64,000 bases of DNA from Fimenecus sp036652055 (GTDB taxonomy: Bacteria; Bacillota; Clostridia; Oscillospirales; Acutalibacteraceae), in assembly GCA_036652055.1 (NCBI GenBank), contig JAVVWP010000005.1, forward strand, positions 10,558 to 74,557, read 5' to 3'. Below the pieces are notes generated by a model. That model did no database searches and was not told where the DNA came from. It saw nothing but the letters and a program-made list of their open reading frames with translations. Of this stretch, positions 50,306 through 58,836 are shown piece by piece (within the stretch, counting starts at the first letter, position 1; every line of letters begins with the position of its first letter). Made by a program: the position numbers and the translations under genes.

Positions 50306-50464
50306 ATGGACATTAATCAAATAAAATGCGAAGTTAACCACTGCAAATATCATGACGGTAAATCAAACTGTACAGCAGAAACTGTAAAGGTTGGCTGTGC
50401 CGATGCTTGCAATTGCGATGAAACAAAATGTGCAACATTTACACTTAACAAGAATATGAAGTAA
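50306..50464 (+). CDS. DUF1540-like Cys-rich small protein
   Basis: The 52-residue protein begins MDINQIKCEVNHCKYHDGKS and has seven cysteines in the DUF1540 spacing (C...CxYH...C...C...CNC...C), suggesting a small metal-binding knot. DUF1540 proteins occur widely in Clostridia, some abundant in spores, with no known function. A strong AAAGGAGG at 50288-50295 fixes the ATG at 50306; a longer frame upstream overlaps the divergent phosphoesterase and is not real. Confidence 0.83.
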   Translation: MDINQIKCEVNHCKYHDGKSNCTAETVKVGCADACNCDETKCATFTLNKNMK

Positions 50465-50478
50465 CCTGTTTTATAGAG

Positions 50479-50523
50479 TAAAGTGGTTCATTTTAATAGT
50501 CAACATTTTAATGAACCACTTTA
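50479..50523. terminator. Bidirectional terminator between the DUF1540 gene and thrC
   Basis: TAAAGTGGTTCATT (50479-50492) and its complement (50510-50523) pair perfectly around a 17-nt loop, between converging genes. Confidence 0.78.
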
Positions 50524-50526
50524 AAG

Positions 50527-52020
50527 TTATATTTTTAGCATTTCAAAAACTACTTTTGCCATATCTTCTTTTTTTGCAACTTTGTTAAAGCGTGGTTTTT
50601 TACCCTTGAGTTCTGATAGCTGCTCAGGGACAGGCTCATTTGAAATAGCAAACAACTCATCAACCATTGAAAACTCATCTTTTGCCTTTATATCATCAGT
50701 TAATGAAGCAAGAACATTATTTGAGAATTTATATGGGTTAGCGGTAGATGCAATTACAGTTGGAGTTTTGTCGCCTGTTTTTGCTTTGTATTCTTCAAAT
50801 ACTTTTAATGCAACAGCAGTGTGTGTGTCGCAAAGATAATTATATTCTTTAAAAGTTTCATTAATTGTCGTTTTTGTTGCATTATCGTCACAAAATCCTG
50901 CATCAAAAAGTTCTGAAATTTTAGTGAAAACATCGTCACTTACAGTATATTTACCATTTTTTGAAAGCTCTGACATAAGTGAAGTTGTAATCTCTGAATT
51001 TGAATTATTTAAGTCAAATAAAAGTCTTTCAAGATTGCTTGAAATTAATATATCCATTGATGGGGAGGAAGTACAATAAAAATCACGATTTCTATCATAA
51101 GTTCCACTTTTTAAAAAGTCAGTTAAAACATTGTTTTTATTAGATGCACATATAAGCTTTTTAATTGGTAATCCCATTTTTTTAGCATAATAGGCAGCAA
51201 GGATATTACCAAAATTACCCGTTGGAACTACAACATTCATTTCTTCGCCAAATGTTATGCTATTATTTTCCACCATATCGCAATATGCAGATACATAATA
51301 GACAATTTGAGGCACAAGCCTGCCCCAATTGATTGAGTTTGCTGAAGAAAAAGCCAAATTGTTTTCTTTGAATTTCTTTTCAATTTCTTTGTTTGAAAAA
51401 ATTGCTTTTACTCCACTTTGTGCATCATCAAAATTACCTTCAATTGCACACACGCTGACATTTTCACCTGCTTGAGTTGTCATCTGCAACTTTTGCATTG
51501 GGCTTACACCATCAACAGGATAAAAAACTAATATTTCTGTGTTTGGAACATCTTTAAAGCCTTCAAGTGCAGCTTTGCCAGTATCTCCTGAAGTTGCGAC
51601 AAGAATAACAATCTTTGTGTCTTTAAGAGTTTTTCCTGAAGAAACAGTCAAAAGATATGGTAATAATTGAAGTGCCATATCTTTAAATGCGCAAGTAGGG
51701 CCTCTCCAAAGCTCTAAAATATTTGTGTTATCGCAAAGCTTATATAAAGGTGCTGTTTTTGGAGAACTAAATTTTCCTTTTTTATAAGCACCTTCAACGC
51801 ACATTGATAGTTCTTCGTCAGTAAAATCTGTAAGATAAAGCTTTAAAATTTCTTTTGCTCTGCCAATATAATCAAGTTTACTAAGCCTTTTTATTTCATC
51901 AATGCTAAGCTTTGGAATTTCTAACGGAACAAACAACCCACCATCAGCAGAAAGCCCCTTTGTTATTGCTTCTGCGGCTGTAACCTTAACTGATTTATCT
52001 CTTGTACTTGTATAATACAT
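50527..52020 (-). CDS. thrC: Threonine synthase
   Basis: ThrC (497 residues) converts O-phosphohomoserine to threonine with PLP. The PLP lysine is K113 in GPTCAFKDMALQ; the long form with an N-terminal YYTSTRDKSVKVTAAEAI region and TGNFGNILAAYYAKKMGLP is typical. ATG 52020 has GGGAG about 9 bases upstream; a GTG immediately before is possible. It has its own promoter, and the other threonine genes (hom, thrB) are not in the window. Confidence 0.96.
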   Translation of the reverse strand: MYYTSTRDKSVKVTAAEAITKGLSADGGLFVPLEIPKLSIDEIKRLSKLDYIGRAKEILKLYLTDFTDEELSMCVEGAYKKGKFSSPKTAPLYKLCDNTNILELWRGPTCAFKDMALQLLPYLLTVSSGKTLKDTKIVILVATSGDTGKAALEGFKDVPNTEILVFYPVDGVSPMQKLQMTTQAGENVSVCAIEGNFDDAQSGVKAIFSNKEIEKKFKENNLAFSSANSINWGRLVPQIVYYVSAYCDMVENNSITFGEEMNVVVPTGNFGNILAAYYAKKMGLPIKKLICASNKNNVLTDFLKSGTYDRNRDFYCTSSPSMDILISSNLERLLFDLNNSNSEITTSLMSELSKNGKYTVSDDVFTKISELFDAGFCDDNATKTTINETFKEYNYLCDTHTAVALKVFEEYKAKTGDKTPTVIASTANPYKFSNNVLASLTDDIKAKDEFSMVDELFAISNEPVPEQLSELKGKKPRFNKVAKKEDMAKVVFEMLKI

Positions 52021-52054
52021 CACTTACACTCCCAACTGTAAAATTCAGTTATTT

Positions 52055-52083
52055 ATAATAACATAAAGCTTAAATGATTGCAA
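52055..52083 (-). promoter_or_regulatory. Promoter of thrC
   Basis: On the minus strand TTGCAA (52083-52078) and TATTAT (52060-52055) have 17-bp spacing, in the gap after yraN. Confidence 0.65.
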
Positions 52084-52091
52084 ATGTCATT

Positions 52092-52457
52092 TTACTTTCC
52101 AAGTGCATCATAAGCATTTTTAATATGATTAATTTTAATTATTTTATCGTTTTTAGTAATAACTTCAATTATATCAAAGCGTGGCTGAAAATTTGTAGAA
52201 AAGCTTGCTAAATACACCTGAGCAGTTGCAATTATCTTTTTTCTCTTTTTTATATCAACGGCATCAGCAGGAGAAAACATAGAATTTTCATCTCTCGTTT
52301 TAACCTCGATAAATCCTATAAAATTATCTTTTGATGCAATAATATCAATTTCGCCAAGCCTTGAATGAAAATTACAAGAAATAATATTGTAACCATCATC
52401 TCTTAAGAACCTTGCAGCTTTTATTTCTCCAAGTTTTCCAATGTCAGATTTAGTCAT
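52092..52457 (-). CDS. yraN: YraN/UPF0102 family nuclease-like protein
   Basis: The 121-residue protein has the restriction-endonuclease-like core of UPF0102: GEIKAARFLRDDGYNII, FHSRLGEIDIIASKD and FIEVKTR (D and ExK metal ligands). It is predicted to act on DNA but has no proven role. Its ATG shares one base with the rnhB stop, indicating coupling; the rnhB-yraN pair is very common. Confidence 0.93.
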   Translation of the reverse strand: MTKSDIGKLGEIKAARFLRDDGYNIISCNFHSRLGEIDIIASKDNFIGFIEVKTRDENSMFSPADAVDIKKRKKIIATAQVYLASFSTNFQPRFDIIEVITKNDKIIKINHIKNAYDALGK

Positions 52458-53068
52458 TATAATAAGCAGTCCTTATAAAATTTCTTTAAAAAGCTCTTTC
52501 TGTGTATTTCTGAAATGCCAAACTCCGCTATTTTTTCATAATGTAGCTTTGTACCATAACCTTTATGTTTTTCAAATTCATATTGAGGATATTTTAAAGC
52601 CATTTCAAGCATAAATCTATCACGACTAACCTTAGCGAGAATTGATGCAGCAGCTATTGACATTGATTTTGCATCACCTTTAATAACTGTTTTTTCTTCT
52701 ATTCCTGTTTTTGGCTTTAAATTTCCATCAATCAGTGCCAGAGATGGTTTTGTTTTAAGTGAATTAACTGCCCTTTTCATTGCTAAAAAAGTTGCATTTA
52801 AAATATTAATTTCATCTATCTCTTTTTCACTTGCAATGCCAATGCCATAATCTATTGCTTTTTCTTTTATAATATCAAATAATACTTCTCGCTTTTTTTC
52901 TGATAGCTTTTTTGAATCATTAAGACCGTCTATTTCTAATCCGATAGGTAGAATTACTGCCGCTGCATAAACAGGCCCTGCCAGCGGACCTCTGCCAGCC
53001 TCATCAATTCCGCAAATAATAGAATAACCTTTTTCTAAATATTCATTTTCAATTTCATAATCAACCAT
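52457..53068 (-). CDS. rnhB: Ribonuclease HII
   Basis: RnhB (203 residues) cuts RNA at ribonucleotides in DNA. The first catalytic DE pair is in CGIDEAGRGPLAGPV; further acidic residues lie in LIDGN, and the C-terminal YEFEKHKGYGTKLHYEKI motif is present. It overlaps the 3' end of rbgA by 8 bp and yraN by one base. Confidence 0.97.
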   Translation of the reverse strand: MVDYEIENEYLEKGYSIICGIDEAGRGPLAGPVYAAAVILPIGLEIDGLNDSKKLSEKKREVLFDIIKEKAIDYGIGIASEKEIDEINILNATFLAMKRAVNSLKTKPSLALIDGNLKPKTGIEEKTVIKGDAKSMSIAAASILAKVSRDRFMLEMALKYPQYEFEKHKGYGTKLHYEKIAEFGISEIHRKSFLKKFYKDCLL

Positions 53069-53942
53069 TTTTTATATCTGACACCCTATCTAAAGTGATT
53101 TTTCCGAGTAGACCGCCTCTATATTCATCTAAAAGCATAACAGATGCTCTTTCGCAGTCAATTTCTCCGCCTCTTATCATCATACCACGCTTTTTGCCTA
53201 TAAGCTCTAAAAGCTCATAAGCTTGTAAATCATTAAAGTTTTCAACTTTATATCTATTTGTAAGCCTGTCTGCATAATCATTTTTAAGGACTTCTAAAAG
53301 TCTTATCGCAAGAGTTTGACTGTCAACAATATCATCTTTAACTGAACCAATAAAAGCTAATTTATCGCCAATTTTTGGATCATCAAATTTCGGCCATAAA
53401 ACGCCTGGAGTATCTAAAAGCTCAACGCCATTATCAATAACAAACCATTGATTATGACGAGTAACGCCTGCTTTATCTGCAACTTTTGCCCTATTGCGAC
53501 CTGCCATTTTATTGATAAAAGATGATTTGCCTGTATTTGGAATTCCTACAACCATAATTCTAAGCGGTTTTCCTGCCATTCCTCTGTCTTCATTCTTTTG
53601 AATTACATCTGCTAAGACATCTCTCATTAAGGGAATATAGTTATTAAGACCTTTTCCTGTTTTGCAGTCAACAGCCAATGCAGCGGTATAATTATTTCTA
53701 TAATATTTAAGCCATTCATTTGTGGCTTTTTCATCAGCTACATCGCATTTGTTTAAAAGAACTATTCGTGGTTTATTTTCAATAAGCTCAGACAGTTCAG
53801 GATTTCTACTACTTTCAGGCATTCTTGCATCTAAAATTTCTGTTACAGCATCAACAAGAGGCAAGCTTTCTTTTATTAGCCGCCTTGTTTTAGCCATATG
53901 CCCCGGAAACCACTGAACATTTTGCTTAATTGTGTCACTCAT
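53061..53942 (-). CDS. rbgA: Ribosome biogenesis GTPase RbgA (YlqF)
   Basis: The 293-residue circularly permuted GTPase shows G4 NKCD first, then G1 GIPNTGKSS and G3 DTPG, as expected. It starts VQWFPGHMAKTRRLI, the YlqF hallmark, and helps late 50S assembly. GGAG precedes the ATG. It follows the two signal peptidase genes, and the order rplS-lepB-rbgA-rnhB is conserved in Firmicutes. Confidence 0.96.
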   Translation of the reverse strand: MSDTIKQNVQWFPGHMAKTRRLIKESLPLVDAVTEILDARMPESSRNPELSELIENKPRIVLLNKCDVADEKATNEWLKYYRNNYTAALAVDCKTGKGLNNYIPLMRDVLADVIQKNEDRGMAGKPLRIMVVGIPNTGKSSFINKMAGRNRAKVADKAGVTRHNQWFVIDNGVELLDTPGVLWPKFDDPKIGDKLAFIGSVKDDIVDSQTLAIRLLEVLKNDYADRLTNRYKVENFNDLQAYELLELIGKKRGMMIRGGEIDCERASVMLLDEYRGGLLGKITLDRVSDIKNG

Positions 53943-53946
53943 TTTT

Positions 53947-54483
53947 TTATTTCTCCAATTTTAAGAGAGCTTTATCTCCAATTCGGTAAAACGCTTTTCC
54001 CATTATATATCGAGTATCAATCATTCCAACACCATTATCACGACTGTCAGCAGAATAATTCCTATTATCACCCATTACAAATACTTTTCCTTTTGGAACG
54101 GTTATGGGATATGTTTTATCGCCTTGCCAGTTTAGCTCTTTTTCTCTTATGTATGGTTCATCAAGTACTATACCATCAACTGTAATTGTATTTTTTTCAC
54201 TGTCTATTATAATTTTTTGATTTTCAGTAGCTATTACTCTTTTTATCAAAACTTCTTCATATGCATTTGGCTGAGAGATTATAACAATATCACCATATTT
54301 AACTTTAAAATCCAGAGCCGTGATTAACACTTTATTTCCATCTTGCAGTGTATTTTGCATTGATGAGCCATTAACTGCTGATATTTTAAACGCAAATGTA
54401 AATATAATGCTAACCGCAATAATAGCGGTTAGCAAAATAGAAACAAAATCATATATTTTTTTAATTGTGCTTTCATTTTTCAT
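53947..54483 (-). CDS. lepB: Signal peptidase I (second copy)
   Basis: The 178-residue type I signal peptidase has one N-terminal membrane helix (about 12-32). The catalytic serine is S41 (NGSSMQNTL), the general base K81 (LIKRVIA), and the GDNRNYSADSRDNG motif is present. It removes signal peptides outside the membrane. Its start overlaps the upstream signal peptidase gene by 11 bp; the two may differ in substrate preference. Confidence 0.93.
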   Translation of the reverse strand: MKNESTIKKIYDFVSILLTAIIAVSIIFTFAFKISAVNGSSMQNTLQDGNKVLITALDFKVKYGDIVIISQPNAYEEVLIKRVIATENQKIIIDSEKNTITVDGIVLDEPYIREKELNWQGDKTYPITVPKGKVFVMGDNRNYSADSRDNGVGMIDTRYIMGKAFYRIGDKALLKLEK

Positions 54484-55078
54484 AATTATCCAACTTCCAA
54501 TCCCCTATCGGGAAAAATCTAACTTCGGCAACACCTAAAATGTACCTTTGATCAATAAATCCAATAATAGATGAACGGCTGTCAATAGACCTGTTTCTGT
54601 TGTCACCCATTACAAATACAGAATTATCAGGAACAGTAATTGGAAATGCCTTATCATATGACCTTGCAGTAGGCTCATTTATATAAGGTTCATTTAAAAC
54701 AACACCGTTAACAGAAACTGTGCCTTCAGCAAAATTAATATTAACTTCATCACCCGCAAGTGCAATTACTCTTTTGATTATAGGCTCATTTAGTGAATTT
54801 GGCTGAGTAACAACAACAATATCGCCTTGCTTTATTTGAGTGTTTATTGATTTAACCGCAAGCCAATCGCCATCTTGCAGCGTTGGAACCATTGATTCAC
54901 CACTAACTCCAACAACTCTAAAAGCAAAAGTGAAAATAACTAAAATAGTTATCAGTGCAAAAACCAATGAATCAAGCCACTCATATATAAATCTCCAAGA
55001 CTTTGGAGTCACAACATCTTTATAATACAGTTCTTCAAAAGAAACTTCAAATTCTTCTTTTCTTCTCAAACTCCACAC
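54473..55078 (-). CDS. lepB: Signal peptidase I (first copy)
   Basis: The 201-residue peptidase has a charged N-terminus of about 35 residues, one membrane helix (36-55), catalytic S62 (SGESMVPTL), K102 (IIKRVIA) and GDNRNRSIDSRSS. The paralogue immediately downstream is similar over the whole catalytic domain but lacks the long N-terminal extension, so this is a tandem duplication. GTG at 55078 is used; a TTG three codons later has better spacing to AGGTAG and may be the true start. Confidence 0.92.
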   Translation of the reverse strand: MWSLRRKEEFEVSFEELYYKDVVTPKSWRFIYEWLDSLVFALITILVIFTFAFRVVGVSGESMVPTLQDGDWLAVKSINTQIKQGDIVVVTQPNSLNEPIIKRVIALAGDEVNINFAEGTVSVNGVVLNEPYINEPTARSYDKAFPITVPDNSVFVMGDNRNRSIDSRSSIIGFIDQRYILGVAEVRFFPIGDWKLDNYEK

Positions 55079-55179
55079 CTACCTTATGTCTTAATATTTT
55101 ACAACATTTAGCAAGAAAATGCAAAGATATTTTTAAATTTGCTATAATTAATTTATGAAAATGCAAAATCGATATAAAA

Positions 55180-55212
55180 AAACAAAAAGGAGCAGCAAAA
55201 ATGCCACCCCTT
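55180..55212 (-). terminator. Terminator of rplS
   Basis: Arms at 55187-55196 and 55203-55212 pair over 10 positions including wobble pairs, and on the minus strand run into TTTTTGTTTTTTT, 13 bp after the rplS stop. Confidence 0.72.
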
Positions 55213-55224
55213 AAATTTGTTTGG

Positions 55225-55569
55225 TTATCTGATTTGTTCTTTAACCTTAGCAGCTTTACCAACTCTGTCACGAAGATAATAAAGTTTACTTCTACGAACT
55301 TTACCAGCTCTAACAAGCTCAACTTTATCAACATTAGGGGAGTTAATTGGGAAAACTCTTTCAACGCCAACACCGTGTGAAAGACGACGAACTGTAAAAG
55401 TTTCAGCAACACCACTGCTTTTGCGAGCAATAACTGTACCCTCAAAAACTTGTATTCTTTCTCTTTCACCTTCACGAATTTTAACGTGAACTTTAACAAC
55501 ATCACCAACTCTAACAAGTGGCTTTTCTTCTTTAATCATACCTTCTGTGATAATTTTTAATGCGTCCAT
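55225..55569 (-). CDS. rplS: 50S ribosomal protein L19
   Basis: L19 (114 residues) lies at the 30S-50S interface. The sequence has GDVVKVHVKIREGERERIQVFEG, ETFTVRRLSHGVGVERVFPINSP and VRRSKLYYLRDRVGKAAKVKE, all canonical. GGAGG at about 8 bases fixes ATG 55569. A structured leader and terminator bracket it as a single-gene unit ahead of the lepB genes. Confidence 0.98.
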   Translation of the reverse strand: MDALKIITEGMIKEEKPLVRVGDVVKVHVKIREGERERIQVFEGTVIARKSSGVAETFTVRRLSHGVGVERVFPINSPNVDKVELVRAGKVRRSKLYYLRDRVGKAAKVKEQIR

Positions 55570-55614
55570 GGATATTCCTCCTATTTTTTTCAAGTGTTCA
55601 TACCATAATACAAT

Positions 55615-55676
55615 AGTAGAGGACCGCTCGCTTTAATGTTGCCATTAACCGCCGTTGGTCAAAATGCACCAACGCA
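55615..55676 (-). promoter_or_regulatory. rplS leader (L19-leader-like)
   Basis: On the minus strand a first hairpin CGTTGGT/ACCAACG (55674-55653) is followed by TTAATG-GCAA-CATTAA (55648-55633), a GCAA tetraloop stem, then GCGAGCGGTCCTCTAC. Such a leader before rplS fits the L19 leader class of Firmicutes and suggests feedback by L19. The family assignment is by position and shape. Confidence 0.65.
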
Positions 55677-55881
55677 TAAATTGCTCTGATATAATATCAT
55701 AAACTGATAGGTAAAGCAAGCATTTTTTTAATTTAATTATTATTAATTTGTGTGATATAATATATTACTTTTATTTCTTTATTTTTATGTGACTAAATCA
55801 CGGTAATATATATTTATATGGATATAATTATAACATACACAAAAGTTAAGTGTAAATAATAATTTATAGGAGTTTGATATT

Positions 55882-56190
55882 ATGTCAGTACTTACAATAA
55901 CAAAAGATAATTTTACTAAAGAGGTTCAAAATTCAGAGGATACTGTTCTTATAGACTTTTGGGCAAGCTGGTGTGGCCCTTGCAGAATGGTTTCACCTAT
56001 CGTTGATGAAATTGCAGAAGAAGTCACCGATAAAAAAGTCGGCAAAATTAATGTAGATGAAGAACCTGAATTGGCTCAAGCTTTTGGCGTAATGAGTATT
56101 CCAACGCTTATTGTTATGAAAGGTGGAAAAGTCATAAGCACATCTGTTGGTGCAAAGTCAAAAGCCGACATTCTTGAAATGCTTAAATAA
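55882..56190 (+). CDS. trxA: Thioredoxin
   Basis: The 102-residue disulfide reductase has the active site WCGPC (C31, C34) in IDFWASWCGPCRMVSP, and the cis-proline in MSIPTLIVMKGG. Length and motifs are standard. AGGAG lies 8 bases before the ATG. Its last 8 bases overlap the 3' end of the converging Crp/Fnr gene. No thioredoxin reductase is adjacent. Confidence 0.96.
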   Translation: MSVLTITKDNFTKEVQNSEDTVLIDFWASWCGPCRMVSPIVDEIAEEVTDKKVGKINVDEEPELAQAFGVMSIPTLIVMKGGKVISTSVGAKSKADILEMLK

Positions 56191-56860
56191 TTAGTTCTTT
56201 AAGGCGTTCTTTATCAATAATTTTTATTCCCCCACGAGAAACTTCAACAAGATTTTCAGATGAAAAATATTTCAACATTCGTGACACCACTTCTCTTGCA
56301 GAGCCAATATACTTTGCAATTTGCTCTTGTGTAAGATGAATGGTGTCACCGTTAGTTTTGGCAAGCTCATCAATTAAAAACATAGCAAGACGCTTGTCAA
56401 AGCTCATAAATAAGATTTGTTGCATAGTCCACATTACATCAGAAAATCTTTCGTTTGCAGTTTTCATTGCAAAATTTTCTGCGTATATGTTTTCATCACA
56501 AAGCTGTGAAAAAACTTTAGGATTTATTACATAAACTTCGCTTTTATCTTCAGAATCTACAAATACATCAAAAGTAATAGATTTTAAAACGCAAGAAGCA
56601 GAGAGCATACAAATATCTCCTGAATAAAGGCGATAAAGTGTTATCTCTCTCCCCTCCTCGGATAGCATATAAGCTCTCAATGTTCCGCTTTTAACAAATA
56701 TTACTCCTGTGCAATTTCCACTTGCTCCGTGAATGTTTTGACCTTTATTATAAGATGTTTCAATCGTGTTAAGACATAATAATTCTTTTTGACTATCAGT
56801 TAGTTTATTCCAAAAAGAAAAACATTTACTAAATAATTCCGAGCAATTTTTTTCATTCAT
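56183..56860 (-). CDS. Crp/Fnr family transcriptional regulator
   Basis: The 225-residue protein has a cNMP-binding-like beta-barrel (GASGNCTGVIFVKSGTLRAYML, EITLYRLYSGDICMLSASCVL), a dimer helix and a C-terminal winged helix (HLTQEQIAKYIGSAREVVSRMLKYF). Several cysteines are scattered, but no Fnr-type 4Fe-4S cluster arrangement is clear. It is divergent from the CoA-disulfide reductase gene by 76 bp and is its most likely regulator, presumably redox-linked. AAGGGG lies before the ATG. Confidence 0.9.
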   Translation of the reverse strand: MNEKNCSELFSKCFSFWNKLTDSQKELLCLNTIETSYNKGQNIHGASGNCTGVIFVKSGTLRAYMLSEEGREITLYRLYSGDICMLSASCVLKSITFDVFVDSEDKSEVYVINPKVFSQLCDENIYAENFAMKTANERFSDVMWTMQQILFMSFDKRLAMFLIDELAKTNGDTIHLTQEQIAKYIGSAREVVSRMLKYFSSENLVEVSRGGIKIIDKERLKELII

Positions 56861-56936
56861 AAAGACGCCCCTTTTCTATCTGTTTTTCAGTATACCAAAT
56901 AAATTTTTGTTTTTCAATGTGAAAGGATGAAATTAT

Positions 56937-58619
56937 ATGAAAGTAATTATAATTGGCGGTGTGGCAGGCGGTGCTTCGGCCGCTGCAAGACTTAGACGCC
57001 TTGATGAAAAGGCTGAAATTATTATTTTAGAGCGTGGTGGATTTATCTCTTTTGCCAATTGCGGACTTCCGTATTACATCGGTGATGAAATAACAGATAA
57101 AAGTTTGCTTACCTTGCAAACGCCACAAAGCTTTAAAGCACGATTTAATATTGATGTTAGAATTAAAAATGAAGTTGTTGAAATAAATCCAATATTAAAT
57201 ACAGTTACCGTGAAAAAATTATTAGATGGTAGCACCTATTCTGAAAGTTATGACAAACTTATTCTTTCACCTGGTGCAGAACCAATTAAACCAGCTAATC
57301 TTGATATGACCTCAAAAAAGGTTTTTACGCTTCGCAATATACCTGATACTATGAAAATCAAAGATTATATAAATGAAAAAAGTCCAAAATCTGCTATGGT
57401 TGTCGGCGGTGGTTATATTGGAGTTGAGATGGCAGAAAATCTTAGAAAACTCAATATTAATGTTACAATTGTAGAATTATCTGACCACTTAATTGCCCCT
57501 CTCGATTTTGATATGGCGGCAGATGTTCAAAAATACTTACAGGAATGCGGTATCGGTGTAATTCTTAATAATGGGGTAAAATCAATATCTGACGATGGAA
57601 CCCAATTAAATGTTACTCTGCAAAATGGTGAAATATCAACTGATATGTTAATTATGGCTGTTGGTGTTAGACCAGAAGGCTCACTCGCTAAAAAATGTGG
57701 AATTAATCTTAATGAGCGTGGTGCAATTAAAACCGACCGACATATGAAAACAAACATTGATAATATATATGCAGTTGGCGATGCTGTTGAAATAGAAAAC
57801 TTTATAACTAAAGGGACAGGAATTATTCCGCTTGCCGGCCCTGCAAATAAGCAAGGAAGAATTGCAGCTGATAATATTTGCGGATTTTCAAGCGAATATA
57901 ATGGCACTCAAGGTTCTGCTGTTCTTAAAATTTTTGATATGACAGTTGCAACGACAGGGCTAAACGAAAGCACTGCGAATGCAGCAGGCATCAACTTTGA
58001 TAAGACATATATCTATTCATCATCACACGCAAGCTATTATCCTAACGCACAAAATATGTCTATTAAAGTTTTATGGGAAAAAGACAGTTATAAATTATTG
58101 GGTGCTCAAATAATAGGATTTGATGGCGTAGATAAACGAATGGATATTCTCGCATCTGCCATTCGTTTTGGAGCAAAAGTCACCGACTTAACAGAATTAG
58201 AACTTTGCTACGCACCGCCATTTGGCAGTGCTAAAGACCCTGTTAATATGGTTGGCTTTGTTGCAGAAAATGTTATTACAGGCAAATTAAAGCAGTTTTT
58301 TTGGAATGATGTTGAAAAACTTTCTCGTGATGGTAGCATTACACTTCTTGATGTTCGCACTAAAAGCGAGGTTGCTCGTGGTAAAATTGATGGATTTTTT
58401 AATATTCCGCTTGATTTGCTGCGTGAACATATAAATGAAATTCCAAAAGGAAAGCCAGTTTATATTCATTGCCACAGCGGTCTTAGAAGCTATATTGCCT
58501 GCCGTATGCTTTGCGGATATGGATATGATTGCTATAACTTAGCTGGTGGATATAGACTTTATGAAGCTGTTGTCAATCAAAAGAAGGTTGAAAATTATAT
58601 TTGCACAGAATGCAAATAA
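56937..58619 (+). CDS. CoA-disulfide reductase-type flavoprotein fused to rhodanese
   Basis: This 560-residue enzyme has FAD loop GGVAGGASAAARLRR, active cysteine C42 in SFANCGLPYYIG, a NAD(P) loop VVGGGYIGVEMAENL and IYAVGDAVEI. The C-terminal rhodanese domain (about 460-550) has catalytic C512 in HCHSGLRSY. The family (CoADR-RHD) reduces CoA-disulfides or persulfides with NAD(P)H, or acts as NADH oxidase. The sequence ends ICTECK with two extra cysteines. AAAGGATG is upstream. Control by the divergent Crp/Fnr gene is inferred. Confidence 0.9.
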   Translation: MKVIIIGGVAGGASAAARLRRLDEKAEIIILERGGFISFANCGLPYYIGDEITDKSLLTLQTPQSFKARFNIDVRIKNEVVEINPILNTVTVKKLLDGSTYSESYDKLILSPGAEPIKPANLDMTSKKVFTLRNIPDTMKIKDYINEKSPKSAMVVGGGYIGVEMAENLRKLNINVTIVELSDHLIAPLDFDMAADVQKYLQECGIGVILNNGVKSISDDGTQLNVTLQNGEISTDMLIMAVGVRPEGSLAKKCGINLNERGAIKTDRHMKTNIDNIYAVGDAVEIENFITKGTGIIPLAGPANKQGRIAADNICGFSSEYNGTQGSAVLKIFDMTVATTGLNESTANAAGINFDKTYIYSSSHASYYPNAQNMSIKVLWEKDSYKLLGAQIIGFDGVDKRMDILASAIRFGAKVTDLTELELCYAPPFGSAKDPVNMVGFVAENVITGKLKQFFWNDVEKLSRDGSITLLDVRTKSEVARGKIDGFFNIPLDLLREHINEIPKGKPVYIHCHSGLRSYIACRMLCGYGYDCYNLAGGYRLYEAVVNQKKVENYICTECK

Positions 58620-58643
58620 CCTTTTTATAAATTTATTACCTAT

Positions 58644-58680
58644 AAAAAAGCACTGCTATTTATTTAGTGGTGCTTTTTTA
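58644..58680 (+). terminator. Terminator after the CoA-disulfide reductase gene
   Basis: AAAAAGCAC (58645-58653) and GTGCTTTTT (58670-58678) pair with further partial pairing inside, followed by T residues. Confidence 0.82.
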
Positions 58681-58747
58681 GTTGAATTAAGTGATAGATA
58701 TATTTTATAAAATATTCGTTAATATTTAATTTTTTTTGTATAATTTA

Positions 58748-58776
58748 TTGACATTTTTTTATAAAATGACTATAAT
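58748..58776 (+). promoter_or_regulatory. Consensus promoter of the hybrid kinase gene
   Basis: TTGACA (58748-58753) and TATAAT (58771-58776) are both perfect, with the ideal 17-bp spacing. The leader of about 55 bases is A/T-rich with no clear structure. Confidence 0.85.
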
Positions 58777-58836
58777 TAAAATGAATTTGAAAATAAAAAT
58801 AATTATGTTTCTTATTCAAAAAAGAGGGGTGATTAG

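Noticed and set aside
55047..55517. Minus-strand frame overlapping rplS in another register
   Set aside because: It crosses the rplS terminator and reads the L19 gene out of frame; the L19 frame is unmistakable.
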